Shown: piece after piece, positions 52,734 to 64,000 of the stretch
Position numbering within the stretch: the first letter of the stretch is position 1
Layout: every line of letters starts with the position of its first letter
NCBI GenBank assembly: GCA_037179335.1
Contig: JAKZHN010000056.1
Coordinates: 1 to 64,000, forward strand
Origin: Cyclaneusma minus
Lineage: Eukaryota; Ascomycota; Leotiomycetes; Marthamycetales; Marthamycetaceae
Direction: 5' to 3'
DNA: 64,000 nucleotides
Notes under the pieces: model-generated
What the model was told of the DNA's origin: nothing
What the model saw: only the letters and a program-made list of their open reading frames with translations
The model's database searches: none
Program-made: the position numbers and the translations under genes

Positions 52734-53431
52734 GGTCACTGCAAGGGGCTGTGCCGACTATTGTGTTGTGGGAGAACAACAGCACCTCTGCCGCTGGGAG
52801 GGTTGAGAAGATTCGACCAGAGAAAGCGGGTGCGGTTAAAAAGGTCAAGATTACCAGAGGGTGCGTAGCAGTGGTGAGAAGCTGGGTGTCCGACAACATG
52901 AAAGAAAGCGATGGTTGCTGAGGACCAGCTGGACCCCTCGGCACACCGCTAAATACGCCTAAGGCTGCTAGCCTAAGTAAGTGGCACCAGAGCACGTGGC
53001 CCCAGTTTGACCTGTTCGATGCCGGGAATTCATTGTCTACGTACACGGGAATGTACGTATGACTATTTACTCGGACTTAGCTACTGACGTTTGATAGAAA
53101 TAAGAAGTGCGTTGAGCAAAAACCAGGCAAAATAACGTGGAATATCGTGGCTCATTTTCTGCTGTCATCGGCTAAGTACACTGCCCGACCATCTACATGT
53201 ACTCTAACATGAGATTCTGGGGCTTGGACAACATAGCACTGACGTATTATCAAGAGGCGCAATTAGAGTTTGAACTCAGATTCTTGATCACGATGAGGCT
53301 CATTCACTCCAGTTCAGTGTGTTGCATCGTTAATATCATCCATGGATCATGGTCCTTTTGCCTCTGCTATCTCTAAAGCGAGCAGCCCCTTTTTGTTTGG
53401 AGATGGCGCCCCAGCGGCATTGGATTTCCGC
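52734..53431. other. intergenic between STS1 and methionine aminopeptidase
   Basis: The STS1 frame stays open upstream to 53046 but without similarity to the family; I regard it as 5' UTR or promoter. The right part is the 3' UTR of the aminopeptidase gene. Nothing else was seen. Confidence 0.5.
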
Positions 53432-55003
53432 CTAATAGTCGTCTCCGCGACTGATGACCTCCTTCACGGTCGGTCGGAGAATGATAGTCTACTTATGTTA
53501 GTATTTGGCCTATCGTCCACATTGTATCATGCAAACTCACATGCTCATATTGGGCCGTGTAAGATCCCCTGACATCGCAAAGAGGGGGATAAGCCTCCAC
53601 AAGACCGCTGTTGACCAAGTTGTTCAACTGCATCAAAGTTAGTAAACTAGTTATCCTGACTGCTCGGGAACACTTACTCCCAGTAGGTACTTGTCCTGAC
53701 CAAGTCTGTCAAGGTATCTCCTGCAGAATGGCAGAGTGCCGAAGTTCTTGTTGATCACATTCAGAAGGTTCTTGGCCGATGCAATTCGAAGATCCACCTT
53801 GGGCGCATCCACGATCTTGGCATAATGGGAGGTTTCCATCTGAGATACGCCGTTAGTATACCGAGGCAAATATAACACGAATCCTTGGATGAACATACGT
53901 CGTTCTGGACATAGCCCTTGCCCGTGCTACCAAATGTCTCGATGGCGAAGGTCTCGCCCTCCTCCATCTTGGTCTGGTCGTTGCTCTTCACAATCGGCAC
54001 ACTCTTTCCACCATGGATGATGTGTTGTCCGATGTTGTGGCCGTTCAAGTTTCGAATGCACTTGACGGGATGCACCTTGCCGCCAATTTCGACCTCGTAG
54101 CTCTCCATAACCTCCTGGATCTGCCCACCAATATCGCCCAGACGAACATCAATTCCAGCCGCAGCAACGCCAGTATCGGTGGCATCTTTGACAGCTTTAA
54201 GGAGGTTGTCGTAAACGGGGTTAAATGCCATTGTGAAGGCACTATCCACAATTCTTCCATTGATATGGACACCAAAGTCGACCTTCATAACGTCGTCATG
54301 TTGGAGGACTACTTTGTTTCCAGCGTTCGGCGTGTAGTGAGCAGCACAGTGGTTGAGACTCAGTCCAGTGGGGAATCCCATACCACCCAAGATGTTGTCT
54401 CCTTCTTTGAGACCATCATGACCAGTCAGCGCTCGCACGCCGTCCTCGATACCCTCAGCAATTTCTGTCAAGGTCTGGCCGGGCTTGATATTCTTTTGAG
54501 CCCACTGCCTGACCTGTCGATGAATCTCGGCACCCTGTCGGTATTCGTTCAGGAAATCATCGTTCATGCGATCCAAATGCCTCTTCTCTTCACTTGTAGT
54601 TCGGAATAAGTTCTCATCCCTATATTCCACTTCCTGGCCGACGGGGTATTGACCGTTAGGGAAGAGGTTGGACAGAAGTACGCGAGGAGGTGAGGTTTGT
54701 TTGGTGGCCGGGGTACCTGCAGCCTTCTTCTTCTTAGGCTTCCTCTTGCGCTTCTTCTTTGCTGCTCCGGATGCAGCGCCGTCGCCCGGGGTTGCGTCGT
54801 CTTCGCCTTCGTCAGAGTCTTCACCTTCAGCCTTGTCACCATTCGACGTCTCGGGATTCGATGGCTGCTCGGGAGCTTTGGGGTCTTTCACTGCGGGAAA
54901 AATAATTAGATCCTATCCCGCAAATCATGTATAGACGGGTGGCTTCGAGAATTGCTGGCATACCGCTGAGATCCTCTCGGGCATCGACAGATTGGGCGCC
55001 CAT
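53432..55003 (-). CDS. MAP2: methionine aminopeptidase type 2
   Basis: It removes the initiator Met from nascent proteins (clan MG dimetal peptidase, fumagillin target). Exons in order: 54964-55003, 53899-54890, 53678-53839, 53541-53627, 53432-53488, giving 445 residues. The N terminus is the acidic plus poly-Lys ribosome-binding segment typical of type 2 enzymes (EDSDEGEDD, KKKRKRKPKKKK). Catalytic domain: NHCAAHYTPN with the active-site His, the metal ligands in VDFGVHINGRIVDSAF, GHNIGQHIIHGG with a ligand His, EEGETFAIETFGSTG with a ligand Glu, and the C-terminal AQYEHTIILRP with the last Glu. All ligands are present. Intron phases all agree. Confidence 0.96.
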
Positions 55004-55440
55004 GTTGTCAACTTGTGACTTGTAGCCAATACTAAAGTCCTGGCCGGCTGAAGTTATTCGGGATTAGTTGTCTGGTGGAGCGACAAAGGTCGCCGGTGCG
55101 TGTTCTTATATGCTGGTTGGTAACTTGAAGTTTCCAACAGAAGTCGAGGAGGGGAGCGGCAGCAACCCTGCTTCACAAAAAATCCGGCCCCCGCCAACCG
55201 CTATGTTCAATTGACGAGCTGTGGGGAGCGTTGCCTCTCGAGACCCAGATTCGGAGATCGGATTTAGCTTCACTCGATGCTGTCAAACGCTGTCATGCCT
55301 CGCAAATAAAAAATTCCTCCAAATGTATGTATTAAGTATACTATGTCCGTGTAAAGTATCGACAAAGTTTCGAACCTCGACAGCGGAAGTTCTAAGCGAT
55401 GCCGGCTCTATGTAGTTGCTTGGCATCAGATCTTGTGTCT
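55004..55440. promoter_or_regulatory. divergent promoter region, MAP2 / J-domain gene
   Basis: About 440 bp separate the two divergent starts. No individual motif stands out. Confidence 0.5.
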
Positions 55441-56499
55441 ATGCCGTCACTGCGAAATCGCCGACTCTCATCAACCTCACTTTTCAGAAAGGTATGCTCC
55501 GGCTTCTTCACCCACGACTCCAATCGTTCCAGCCGGGATGAGGGATGCCACTCCGCTCATTTGCCTTCACTCCTCTGCGAGTCAACCCGCGTCTCTTTCC
55601 GCAGAGACAATGCTTCCACAGCAGCGCATTTCGACCTGCCGATAGCAGGACCCCAAATCACTATGAGACGCTGGGAGTTCCTGTAGATGCTTCGCCTGGA
55701 GACATTAAGAAGTGAGTATTCCGAAATTCTATATTACCCTCACCTCATATGCCTATTTCTTGCTTCCCAATTTGTCACACTACCTGACCCGCCCCCCTCC
55801 AAAAGATCCTTCTACGCCCTCTCCAAAGCCCACCACCCCGACCTCCACCCCACCGACCCCGACGCCTCCACCCGCTTCGTCGCCATCTCCACCGCCTACG
55901 CCACCATCGGCAACGCCTCCAAACGCACCATCTACGATCGTGACGTCCTCCGCCTCCATGAGCGCTCCCAATCCCCCTTTTCCCACTCTTCTCCTCGCGG
56001 CTCCTACTCCTCCACCTCCTCCCCCGCCGGCGGCCGTCCCGCCTCCGGCCTCAGTCGTCGCCGTACGCAATTCCGCGGCCCACCTCCCTCATTCTACCGA
56101 AACGGCGCATGGGGCGCACATTCGGCTAAGCGCCAAAAAGCGCAAGAGGACACAGGCGCAGATCCAAATACGACTAAAGATAAGTCCTCGTATACGTCCG
56201 AGGATTTTGCGTTTGGCAAGGCGGGCGCGGATGCTTGGGCTAGTTATGGCGCAGGAGACGATATACCGCATTTCGATCGACATGGACATACGAGGACGCA
56301 GAGGGAGCAGGATAGGAGACGTATGAGACGGATGGCGGCCGAACGGGTAGCGAGCGAGGGGGGAGGGAATATGTTGGTCAACTTTTTGTTGGTTGGGGGG
56401 ACTTTGTTATTTGGCGTATTTGCGGCGAGTTTGTTCGTGGATGATCCTTTTGGGTCGAGAGCGAGGAGGAGGGCGAGGGAGGCTAGGGATAGGGCGTGA
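55441..56499 (+). CDS. J-domain membrane protein, probably mitochondrial
   Basis: Three exons (55441-55491, 55605-55711, 55806-56499) give 283 residues. The N terminus is basic and hydroxylated (SLRNRRLSSTSLFRKRQ...), like a mitochondrial presequence. It is followed by a J domain (NHYETLGVPVDASPGDIKKSF, then ALSKAHHPDLHP with the HPD motif, AYATIGNASKRTIYDRD), a Ser/Pro/Arg-rich linker, and one membrane segment near the C terminus (MLVNFLLVGGTLLFGVFAASLF) before a short Arg-rich tail. HPD is intact, so it should stimulate an Hsp70. The layout recalls small mitochondrial J proteins such as the DNAJC30 type, but I cannot assign orthology. The antisense strand of 55780-56070 is open only because of codon bias. 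Confidence 0.9.
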
Positions 56500-56850
56500 T
56501 TTGCGTGCATGAGAAGGAGGGGGGACGTATATATACCACTGGCGTGATGGATAGGGTGGCTGGCTAGTGGCTGGTGAGAGCCTTGTACGTACACAGCATG
56601 GCAGCATGGAAATAGGGGCGTCTCGGCATATTTTTCCGACTCGAAAATCCAGTTCGAGAATTCCAGTCTGAACACTGCAGATTGGGAGCATGGGCTTGCA
56701 TTTCTAATGTTCGTGATGACTCTAGATATCACACAACCTATGCAAAGGTTCGTGGGAACGCGCGCGAAGAAGTGTCTTGTCTAGGTACATCTAACCGCAA
56801 CCTTTCAAATCTTCTCAAATCTCCCCCTCGTTGCTCCGCGCCTAAAGCAT
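56500..56850. other. intergenic between convergent genes
   Basis: 3' UTR space of the J-domain and porin genes. Nothing else was recognised. Confidence 0.6.
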
Positions 56851-58096
56851 TTAACCGTCAAAGGTGAAAGAAGCGCCGAACTTGTGGGTGGCCTGGTCGA
56901 GCTTCTGGGTATCGAAAGAGGCGCCGAGGCCAAGGGTGACACCGGGGCGGAGGAGAACGTTGTAGGCAACGGCCATGATACCACGGTCGTTGATCTTGGC
57001 CTATACAGTGAGTGTGTCAGCTTCCATCCCTTTCGACTTTTCGACTTGGACTCTGAAATTCCTACCTTGGCGAAAGAGACAGGGTCCAAACGGTACTTGG
57101 AGGCAACCTCAAGACCGACGTTGCTGCCGGCCTTGGAGTCCCAGGTAGCCTTGGCACCGGCCTCAACCAGGCTGTTGACCTTGTGGTAGTAAGAAGCCGA
57201 GAAGACGGACAGGTTGTTGGTAGCGGTAATGGCAGCGCTGTACTGAGGAGCAGAGTATCCAACGGCAGCGGAGTACTTGGTGATGGCGGCCTTTCCAACA
57301 TCGTAGCCAGCCTCAGCACCAGCCAAGAAACCCTCGTGGCCGATCACAGCATCGACGTTGGCGGTGGACTTGAGCAAGTCGGTGAAGAGACGGGTGTGGA
57401 AGTGGGGCTGCTTGAAGTGCAGGTTCAGCTTGCCGGCCAGCGATTGCGAGGCGGGGAGGAAGCCGCCGAGGAGTTCAGCCTTGAGGCCGGGGGTGAAGGC
57501 GTCGTTGAACTCGAGCTTGGTGTCGAGGGCGTTGGCGGTGTTCCAGGTCTGGGTGATGGTCAGGCCTGCACGTCGATAACTGATTAGTAAAGCTGATTCC
57601 TTATGGCTGAGCAGCAGCCCGTAGGTGAGAGGTTTCGTCTTGTGAGAATACACGAGACTGGGACCCAATCCTTGATTGACTCTTCTTCTCGATTTTCTTT
57701 TGGGGGGTCGTTTACCCATTGGCTTGTCCACGTATTTGGCCTCCATCTATATTGAGCAAACTGTCAGCTTTGTCCGACCCCATTGCAAGCTTCGGGTCCT
57801 TACGTTTCCGCTGGTGACAGAGTCATGGCTGGACTTGCCAGCGACCTTGAAAGCGACGCCATTGGGAGTCGAGCTCTTGACCTCGAGGGCAGCTATCGAT
57901 GAGTTAGCACGCAGCAGAGCTCCAGGAAGCTCTTGGGGGTGACATACCGGCAGTGAGGTGGTAGAAGTCCTTGTTCAGGAGCTGTTCCGCGCGGTCAACA
58001 TCAGTTCCTCGTCTGCCATAGCTCCGGACGAGCGCGCGGGACTTGACCTACATCGTTGGACGGCTTGGCAATATCGGAGAAAGCGGGGACAGCCAT
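56851..58096 (-). CDS. POR1: mitochondrial porin (VDAC)
   Basis: This is the voltage-dependent anion channel of the mitochondrial outer membrane. Six exons (58052-58096, 57948-57981, 57804-57892, 57716-57746, 57066-57565, 56851-57000) give 282 residues, the normal fungal length. Start MAVPAFSDIAKPSND supplies the N-terminal helix. It is followed by LLNKDFYHL, the strands VKSSTPNGVAFKVAGKSSHD, LTITQTWNTANALDTKLEF, the AGAEAGYDVGKAAITKYSAAVGY region and KAKINDRGIMAVAYNVLLR. The final strands end FGASFTFDG, carrying the C-terminal beta-signal. Very small exons near the 5' end are typical for fungal porin genes. Everything looks intact. Confidence 0.96.
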
Positions 58097-59033
58097 TTTG
58101 GGAGATGCAAAGATGCGATCGAAGAAGGCCAGCGTGAGGGTTATGAGATCTGGAAAGGGTGCAGGTCCGGATGAGAGCTTGCTGGAGACGGAGTTGAAGC
58201 GCAACCAAATTCTATGTGGTGTTATGCGGCAGCACCAGGGACAGCGGGATTTTACGGGCCGTGCGCCGTGCACAAGTGAGAGCTCCTAATTGGCTGCCCA
58301 AGATGGATTTAAGAGCTTGGGAGCGCCTTGCGAACGAGGCACGCGGAGCTGAACATCAGTGAACCAACTCTGAACGGCGGCTGACTCGCTGTCGAATGGA
58401 CGGGAACCCTCAAGAGAGTTGGGACGGACAGCTCGGGTTGAAAGGAGATACGGTAGGAGCCTGGCTAGGCTGGGTGTGGACTATCAGGACTCAGGCTTGT
58501 GAAATTGGCCGGACAAGGGAGATCTCATGAGAGACAAGACTAATGGATTAAGTATTTGTGGCTGCTCAATTATGTTGCCCACTGGTGGAAAGCTACCTGC
58601 ACGTAGCTCACACAGCAATTGCCAATGTTGTCCGAGCTTTGAATCACCAGCGCCTTTTGAATTTTGAGAAGGAACAAACAGGGATGTTCGTTTCAGTTCG
58701 GAGTAGAGACTTAGAAACTTAATAGAAAGTTCAAATCATTGAAACAGGTTGCATTAGCCTTTAGGATGAACCATCATAACGACATACGAAACAATGTTTA
58801 AGTCAAGTCGAAAATTGGAAGTTAGACTTAGACTGGTGGTCAAGTGTTCTATTGCTGCCACAAGCAAATCTTTCTAGAAGTCAACGCATCTACCAACGCC
58901 CCATGCCATACCACCACTACCTGTCTTGAGCCGTGCTTTTGAGGTATTTACAGCCCATGCTTAATTTCCGTTTGCAAAGCTCAACGCAAGTGAGAAGGTC
59001 AAAGTGAAAAGAGTGCCTAGGCACAGAGGCGGC
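58097..59033. other. intergenic between porin and asparagine synthetase
   Basis: Porin promoter and the 3' UTR of the synthetase gene. No other gene is supportable. Confidence 0.5.
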
Positions 59034-61130
59034 TTATTCTGCCTCTTTATACTTGTTTTCGTGAATGCCAATTGCCCTGATTCAACGTTAGTAAAACCAT
59101 CTGGAGTATATAGAAAATGACATCGACTCACCTTCCACTGGGGTCTGTCTGCTTGGACCACGTTGGTGTCCATCTCATGACAGTCTCAGCGCAGTATGGT
59201 GGGAAATGCTCATCGAACATTGTGCGGTACCAGTAAGCTTCCTTGGTGTCAGGGATATCAGAACCCCACTCTGGCTTAGGGTTCTTCATCATCTCATCGG
59301 TGACGTGAAGCTCAGCGTTGTCCTTCAAAGCGTCGATCCAGCCATATCCTACACCATCACTGAACTGCTCCTTCTGACGCCACAAAATGTTGTCGGGTAG
59401 GTAAGGCTTGGCATCTGGATCATCGGATGTGTCGAAGGCCTTACGGAGAATGTATTTCTCAATACGGTCTTTCGTGATCATCTTCTCTTGCGGGTCAATG
59501 TCCATGGAAACATCGAGGAACTATACTGCGTTAGCTTTGACCTTTGATTTAGTGAAATATGCGATATTCTTACCTCCTTGTCCAGGAAAGGTACCCGAGC
59601 CTCGAGACCCCATGCCATAGTTGACTTGTTGGCACGGAGACAGTCAGCGAGGTGAAGGTTCTTGACACGGCGAACAGTCTCCTCGTGGAATGCCTTCTTG
59701 TCAGGGGCAGCATGGAAATACAGGTACCCTCCAAAGATCTCATCACTGCCCTCACCACTTAGAACCATCTTGATACCCATGGCCTTGATCTTTCTCGAAA
59801 GTAAGAACATAGGGGTTGAGGCACGAATAGTGGTAACATCGTAAGTCTCCAAATGGAAGATGACATCCGAAAGGGCGTTAAGTCCATCTTCGATAGTGAA
59901 AGTCATGTCGTGGTGCTTGGTTCCGAGGAACTTTGCAACTTCCTTTGCTGCTTTGGTGTCCGGGGCGTCTGGCAAGCCAATCGAGAATGAGTTGAGCTGG
60001 GGCAAGTATGTGAGAGTAGAAAGCGTATCGTCGCTGTCCATTCCAACAAGACCTTCGCCTCTGTCTTCGTTCGGGTCCTCGGTGACGGCTTGGCCGTTCT
60101 TAAGCGCAGCCTCCTTCAACCGTAAAGTCTCTCTTTGAGCAACCGCAGCGACCAAACTCGAATCGAGACCCCCGGACAACAGAACACCGTATGGAACCTC
60201 GGCCATCAACCGTTTCCGCACCGACTTCTCGAATGTCTCTCTCACCAGCTTGTAATCGATAAGTGTTGATGGCACGTTGGTTGGGTCCCACCACTTAGGT
60301 TGGTAATACCTAGTCGTCTTATCGGTTTTCGAGTCATAGATGTGGCCGGGAGGGAAAGCAATGATCTTGTCACAGATCGGGTGCAGGCATTTCATCTCTG
60401 AGGCGAAGTAAACGGCACCGGGAGTTTTGCTGTCCCATCCTTGGTAGAGAGTGGTGATTCCAATGGGATCGCGAGCCGCAATGGTTCTGTCTTGCTTCTT
60501 GTCATGGAGGACAAACGAGAACATGCCATCGAGGTACTTGGGGGCGTCGATGTCGTATTCAGCATACTGGTAGTTTGGTAAGCAAGCGACAAAAAGGACA
60601 AATCGTAATTGAGATTTACCAGTGGTATTATGACTTCGCAGTCAGAGTGAGTCTTGAAGTGGTAAGGTTTGTTCAGCGTCTTTCGAATGACTCGGTGGTT
60701 GTAGATTTCGCCATTGACGGCAAGCACAAGGCTTCCATCCTCGTTCAGAAGAGGTTGAGCACCGCTGTCTTCAAGGTCTTAGTTTAGAAACATTTGGTTG
60801 GAAGGTATTGTGACTGACCAACACCGACGATACTGAGACGCTCGTGGGCGAGAACTTGTCAAGTTGTTAGCCACAGCTCTTCTAGCACTTTCACATCTGC
60901 CACTCACTTGTGCTGTTGACGATGACATTGCCGCTCCAGTCTGGTCCTCTGTGCCTCACCTGCTTTGCCATACGCAAAGCAGTGGGCTTGAACTTTTGCA
61001 CATCTGGGTGGCTAAGAAATGAATCAGTATTTGGGTAGTATTTGGCGGGGTACGCCACCGTCCACTGGAGCTTCAAGGTCAATTGAAGAATGGGAAACAC
61101 TTACCAGTGGCAAGCAAAGATTCCGCACAT
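59034..61130 (-). CDS. ASN1: asparagine synthetase (glutamine-hydrolysing)
   Basis: It makes asparagine from aspartate, ATP and glutamine in the cytosol. Seven exons (61105-61130, 60908-61011, 60819-60854, 60620-60768, 59574-60566, 59132-59520, 59034-59076) give 579 residues. The N-terminal glutaminase has the nucleophile Cys2 in MCGIFACH, RHRGPDWSG, HERLSIVGV, and NGEIYNH. The synthetase domain has the PP-loop LSGGLDSS, SIGLPDAPDTKAAKEVA, EGSDEIFGGYLYFH and GLEARVPFLDKEF. A fungal insert between LRLKEAAL and LPQLNSFS (about 40 residues, acidic) is present. The short last exon encodes AIGIHENKYKEAE. All catalytic motifs are intact. This is the last gene before the right AT block, about 250 bp from the boundary. 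Confidence 0.97.
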
Positions 61131-61375
61131 GTTGACGAGCTAGTTGGATCTCTTGCTTGGAATTCTTGGTCTTGGAAGAAAATGTGGAAGAGAGTTGGTG
61201 TGTGGTCAAAAGATAAGGGTTCCCAGCTGTGAGTCAAGCTCGAGCTGTATACCTATTCTTGGCCGAAGTCGGCGGCGCCTATGTGGTATCGCACATGCAA
61301 GGGGAATGCTCGGGATCAACGTCAGAGCCCCACTATTACCGGCAAAGGGGGGTTCCGCTATCATGTAGATAAACA
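61131..61375. promoter_or_regulatory. asparagine synthetase promoter abutting the AT block
   Basis: Ordinary-composition sequence ends near 61375, so the promoter of a housekeeping gene occupies at most about 245 bp before RIP-like AT sequence begins. Confidence 0.5.
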
Positions 61376-62481
61376 ATTTTATAAATAAAATGGTGAATAT
61401 ATTGTAAGCAAATTATGAAACAGTAGTTTCATGGTTTATTTTATTATATACGATAAATTAAATTACCCATTTTTAATAGCTTATTTAATTATTAATTTTT
61501 GGCTATACAATTGTTATTTTAACTTTATTGGCAATAGGGTAATATTTATTTATAGCCCTTATACCATATTTAAATTTAATTAGCAATTAGCAATTATTAA
61601 GCTAGTAAACGATATAATAATTATATTTAATCATATTTGCTATAATATATATTTAATTATATATTATAATTTATACTAGCTATATTTGGAGTATATTAAG
61701 CCTTTTAAAGCCAAGCCTTAGCCTATATAATTTTATTTAATCTAATTAAAATATATATAATATAATTGCATTAATAATAATTTGAAATTAAATCCATTAA
61801 TTAAATCCATTAAATAATACGTAGCTACCGCTATTTAATATAACGCTAATTATATTATTTAATATATAGCTTTTTAAGCTTTTTATTATTAAGCGTGCTT
61901 TATAGCTTAATGCCGCTATAGCTATTATTAATAAATGGTTTTGTATTTTTAAATATTATGCTTTTTAAATATAATTTGACTATTAAAAAGCAGCTAAAAT
62001 ATTTTATTATAAATATTTTGCCAATTTTATTTATAAATATAATAAATAAAAAATAAAAAATAAATTTTATTTTATATTTTGCAAATTTTATAGAATAAAC
62101 TTTAAAAACCCTAATAATTATACGCCCGGCAAATATAAGCGTAAATTTAATAATTTTTAATTTTTATATGAAGCATTAGTAATTAAATATTAAATATATA
62201 AAAATTATTTTTAATAATTGCCTCTAGTTTTTTAAATAATATAATATTATTTATAAAAAAAATTAACTTTATTTTAAAGCAATTTAATTCATTTTTTTAC
62301 GCAATATAGCTTTTTGCTGCTAAATTAATAAAATAGCGGCTGCATTTCCAATTATAAATTTCTAGACCAGCAATATTAGTTTTACCAGCAACGCTTTTTC
62401 TTTTACTTTTTGCCCAATATTTTTTAATTTTATATTGCTATTTCTTTTTTGCTTTAAAGCCCGAGTTTATAAATATTAATA

Positions 62482-62607
62482 AAAATTATTTATTTAAAAT
62501 TATTTATTTAAAATTATTTATTTAAAATTATTTATTTAAAATTATTTATTTAAAATTATTTATTTAAAATTATTTATTTAAAATTATTTATTTAAAATTA
62601 TTTATTT
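62482..62607. repeat. perfect 14-bp tandem repeat, nine copies
   Basis: Nine exact copies of AAAATTATTTATTT fill 126 bases. Perfect identity inside otherwise scrambled AT sequence implies recent expansion. Confidence 0.95.
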
Positions 62608-63572
62608 AAAATAGCTTATTTTCAAAATATTTTTAAAAAAGCAATTTCTATTTGCCGCAGCGGATATTTTAAAAAAGGCTATAAAAAATGCATTTAAAAT
62701 TGCAATATAGCAAACGCTTTAACCCGATATTATTAATAAGGCGGTATATCGTATATTTGCTATGCATATTAAAAACATTTACCAATTTATTGCAAAAGCA
62801 ATAATATATATAATGGCCAATTTTTTTTTGGCTAATATTATAATAAAAAAGGTAATTTTTAATTATAGGGTTAAAAAAGTAATTTAATTTATTATTAATA
62901 TTTGCATTTATAATATTTATATATTCGTTATAAAGGCAATAATAAACATTATTTATAAAAAAAGCCGGTTCTAAAGGCAGCGATAAAGGCTATTAATATA
63001 TAGGCGATTAAAAAAAAGCTATAAAGCTGGGCGGCAAAAAATATAAAAGCTGCTTTAAAATATAAAAAAGAATTGCGCAAATGGCTTCTAAAAAAACAAG
63101 ATTTTTAAATAAAACGCGGTTTTTTAATATAAAAAGATAATAAAAAAGCGTATACAAAATAATATCCGGAATAAAATTAAAATAAAGCGCTATTTTTGCG
63201 TTTATAAATAAAATTAATAAATTATTAAAAAACAATATATATATATTATAATAAGGCAAATTAGGCGCAATTGGGTTTTTTTAATAAGCATTTAATAGTT
63301 TTTTATATTGCAAAATAAAGCAAATGCAATTTGCTTTAAATAAATTTTTGCTTGCTATTAGTTTTTTTAAATAAATTAGGCAATTAAATTGGCTTTGGGC
63401 TTTATTAATATAAATTCGAATAAGCTGTTTTTTTAAGCGCCTAAAAAATAAAGCTTTGATTGCCAAGGTTTATATTAAAAAAATTGCTTTTAAAAATTAT
63501 AATAATATCGATAATACCGGTAATCTTAATATTAAGATATAGGCTATTTTATAAACCAAATTTATTATATAT

Positions 63573-63722
63573 ATATATAACTGGTTTTTTATATAATCTT
63601 TATATAATTTTTTATATAATTTTTTATATAATTATATATATAATTATATATAAATAATTGGTTTTTTATATAATTTTTATATAATTTTTTATATAATTTT
63701 TCATATAATTATATATAAATAT
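63573..63722. repeat. AT repeat region, TTTTATATAAT units
   Basis: Irregular repeats of TTTTTATATAAT and ATATATAATTATATATAA occur, some in both orientations, so the segment could fold on itself. No function is proposed. Confidence 0.7.
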
Positions 63723-64000
63723 ATTATTTATATATATATTAAAATAATAAATTATTTTAATATTTTAATTATAGATTTAATTTATTTTATTTTATATAAT
63801 ATAAGGCTGGTATTTTATACCCTAATACCATTTTCACTATTTTAATCCCGTGCAGGCTTTATTATTATATATATAATTAATTATTTCTATTTTAAATAGC
63901 TATATTAAAATATATTTTATATTTTAAATTCGTATTAATTTTTTTTTCCAGCCTAAATTTTTAATTTTTCTAGTAATTCTTTGGAAAAATATATAATTTA

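Larger units (their letters stand above)
61376..64000. other. right AT-rich, gene-free block (RIP-like)
   Basis: Composition changes within about 20 bases at 61375. From there to the end of the window sequence is almost pure A/T with scattered degenerate GC. Open frames are short and Ile/Phe/Leu/Tyr-rich; none resembles a protein. No pair of direct repeats marking an element was found. Confidence 0.85.

Noticed and set aside
52734..53046. Upstream extension of the STS1 frame
   Set aside because: The family N terminus MNVLLSPQ is recovered by a two-exon model in another frame; the extension has no similarity.
55780..56070. Gly/Val-rich minus-strand frame
   Set aside because: It is antisense to the Pro/Ser-rich linker of the J-domain gene and open only through C-rich codon bias.
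62992..63657. Open frames of 60-83 codons in the right AT block
   Set aside because: Composition is Ile/Phe/Leu/Tyr/Lys only, as expected from random AT sequence.

Overview
The window looks like a filamentous ascomycete nuclear chromosome (Pezizomycotina; a Leotiomycete is my guess from gene architecture, not proven). Genes carry many short introns (about 50-80 bp) with GTRNGT donors, and the proteins have typical ascomycete forms: facA-type acetyl-CoA synthetase, NUC-2/PHO81, RAD52, DUF6536 and others. The genome is strongly compartmentalised. A gene-bearing block of ordinary base composition (about 14.63-61.37 kb) sits between two extremely AT-rich, gene-free blocks (1-14.62 kb and 61.38-64 kb), the usual signature of repeat-induced point mutation (RIP).

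Left AT block: it holds a recognisable dead LTR retrotransposon, 8357-13554. It has two 208-bp LTRs exactly 4990 bp apart, differing almost only by C/T and G/A changes, and a matching 5-bp target duplication. The rest is degenerate AT sequence with simple repeats. The right AT block has nine perfect copies of a 14-bp unit.

Gene block, left to right: acetyl-CoA synthetase; a small unknown spliced gene; a CCDC25/Jlp2-like NFACT-R protein (-); mitochondrial uL3m; COA1 (-); a small membrane protein; the SPX-ankyrin phosphate regulator PHO81/NUC-2 (-), whose ATG appears split by an intron; a secreted type-B carboxylesterase with an apparent one-base frameshift (-); PPC decarboxylase (-); TRM1 with two in-frame starts. 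Then comes a decayed accessory stretch, 35.3-45.0 kb: a GNAT acetyltransferase, an unknown reading frame, a secreted Lys-Arg repeat precursor with stops before two KR sites, a DUF6536 membrane protein and a PLP aminotransferase, all with stops and/or frameshifts. An intact BCS1-type AAA ATPase sits in the middle of it. The block closes with a membrane-anchored GH3 beta-glucosidase (-), RAD52 (-), STS1/Cut8 (-), methionine aminopeptidase 2 (-), a J-domain membrane protein, mitochondrial porin (-) and asparagine synthetase (-).

The intact genes are mostly single-copy housekeeping functions (acetate activation, CoA biosynthesis, mitochondrial biogenesis, tRNA modification, DNA repair, proteasome localisation). 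They do not form a pathway cluster. The most unusual items are the secreted Lys-Arg/Tyr-Asp repeat precursor at 36.6-37.4 kb, the concentration of premature stops in 35-45 kb, and the split start codon of the phosphate regulator. No CRISPR, rRNA or tRNA was recognised.
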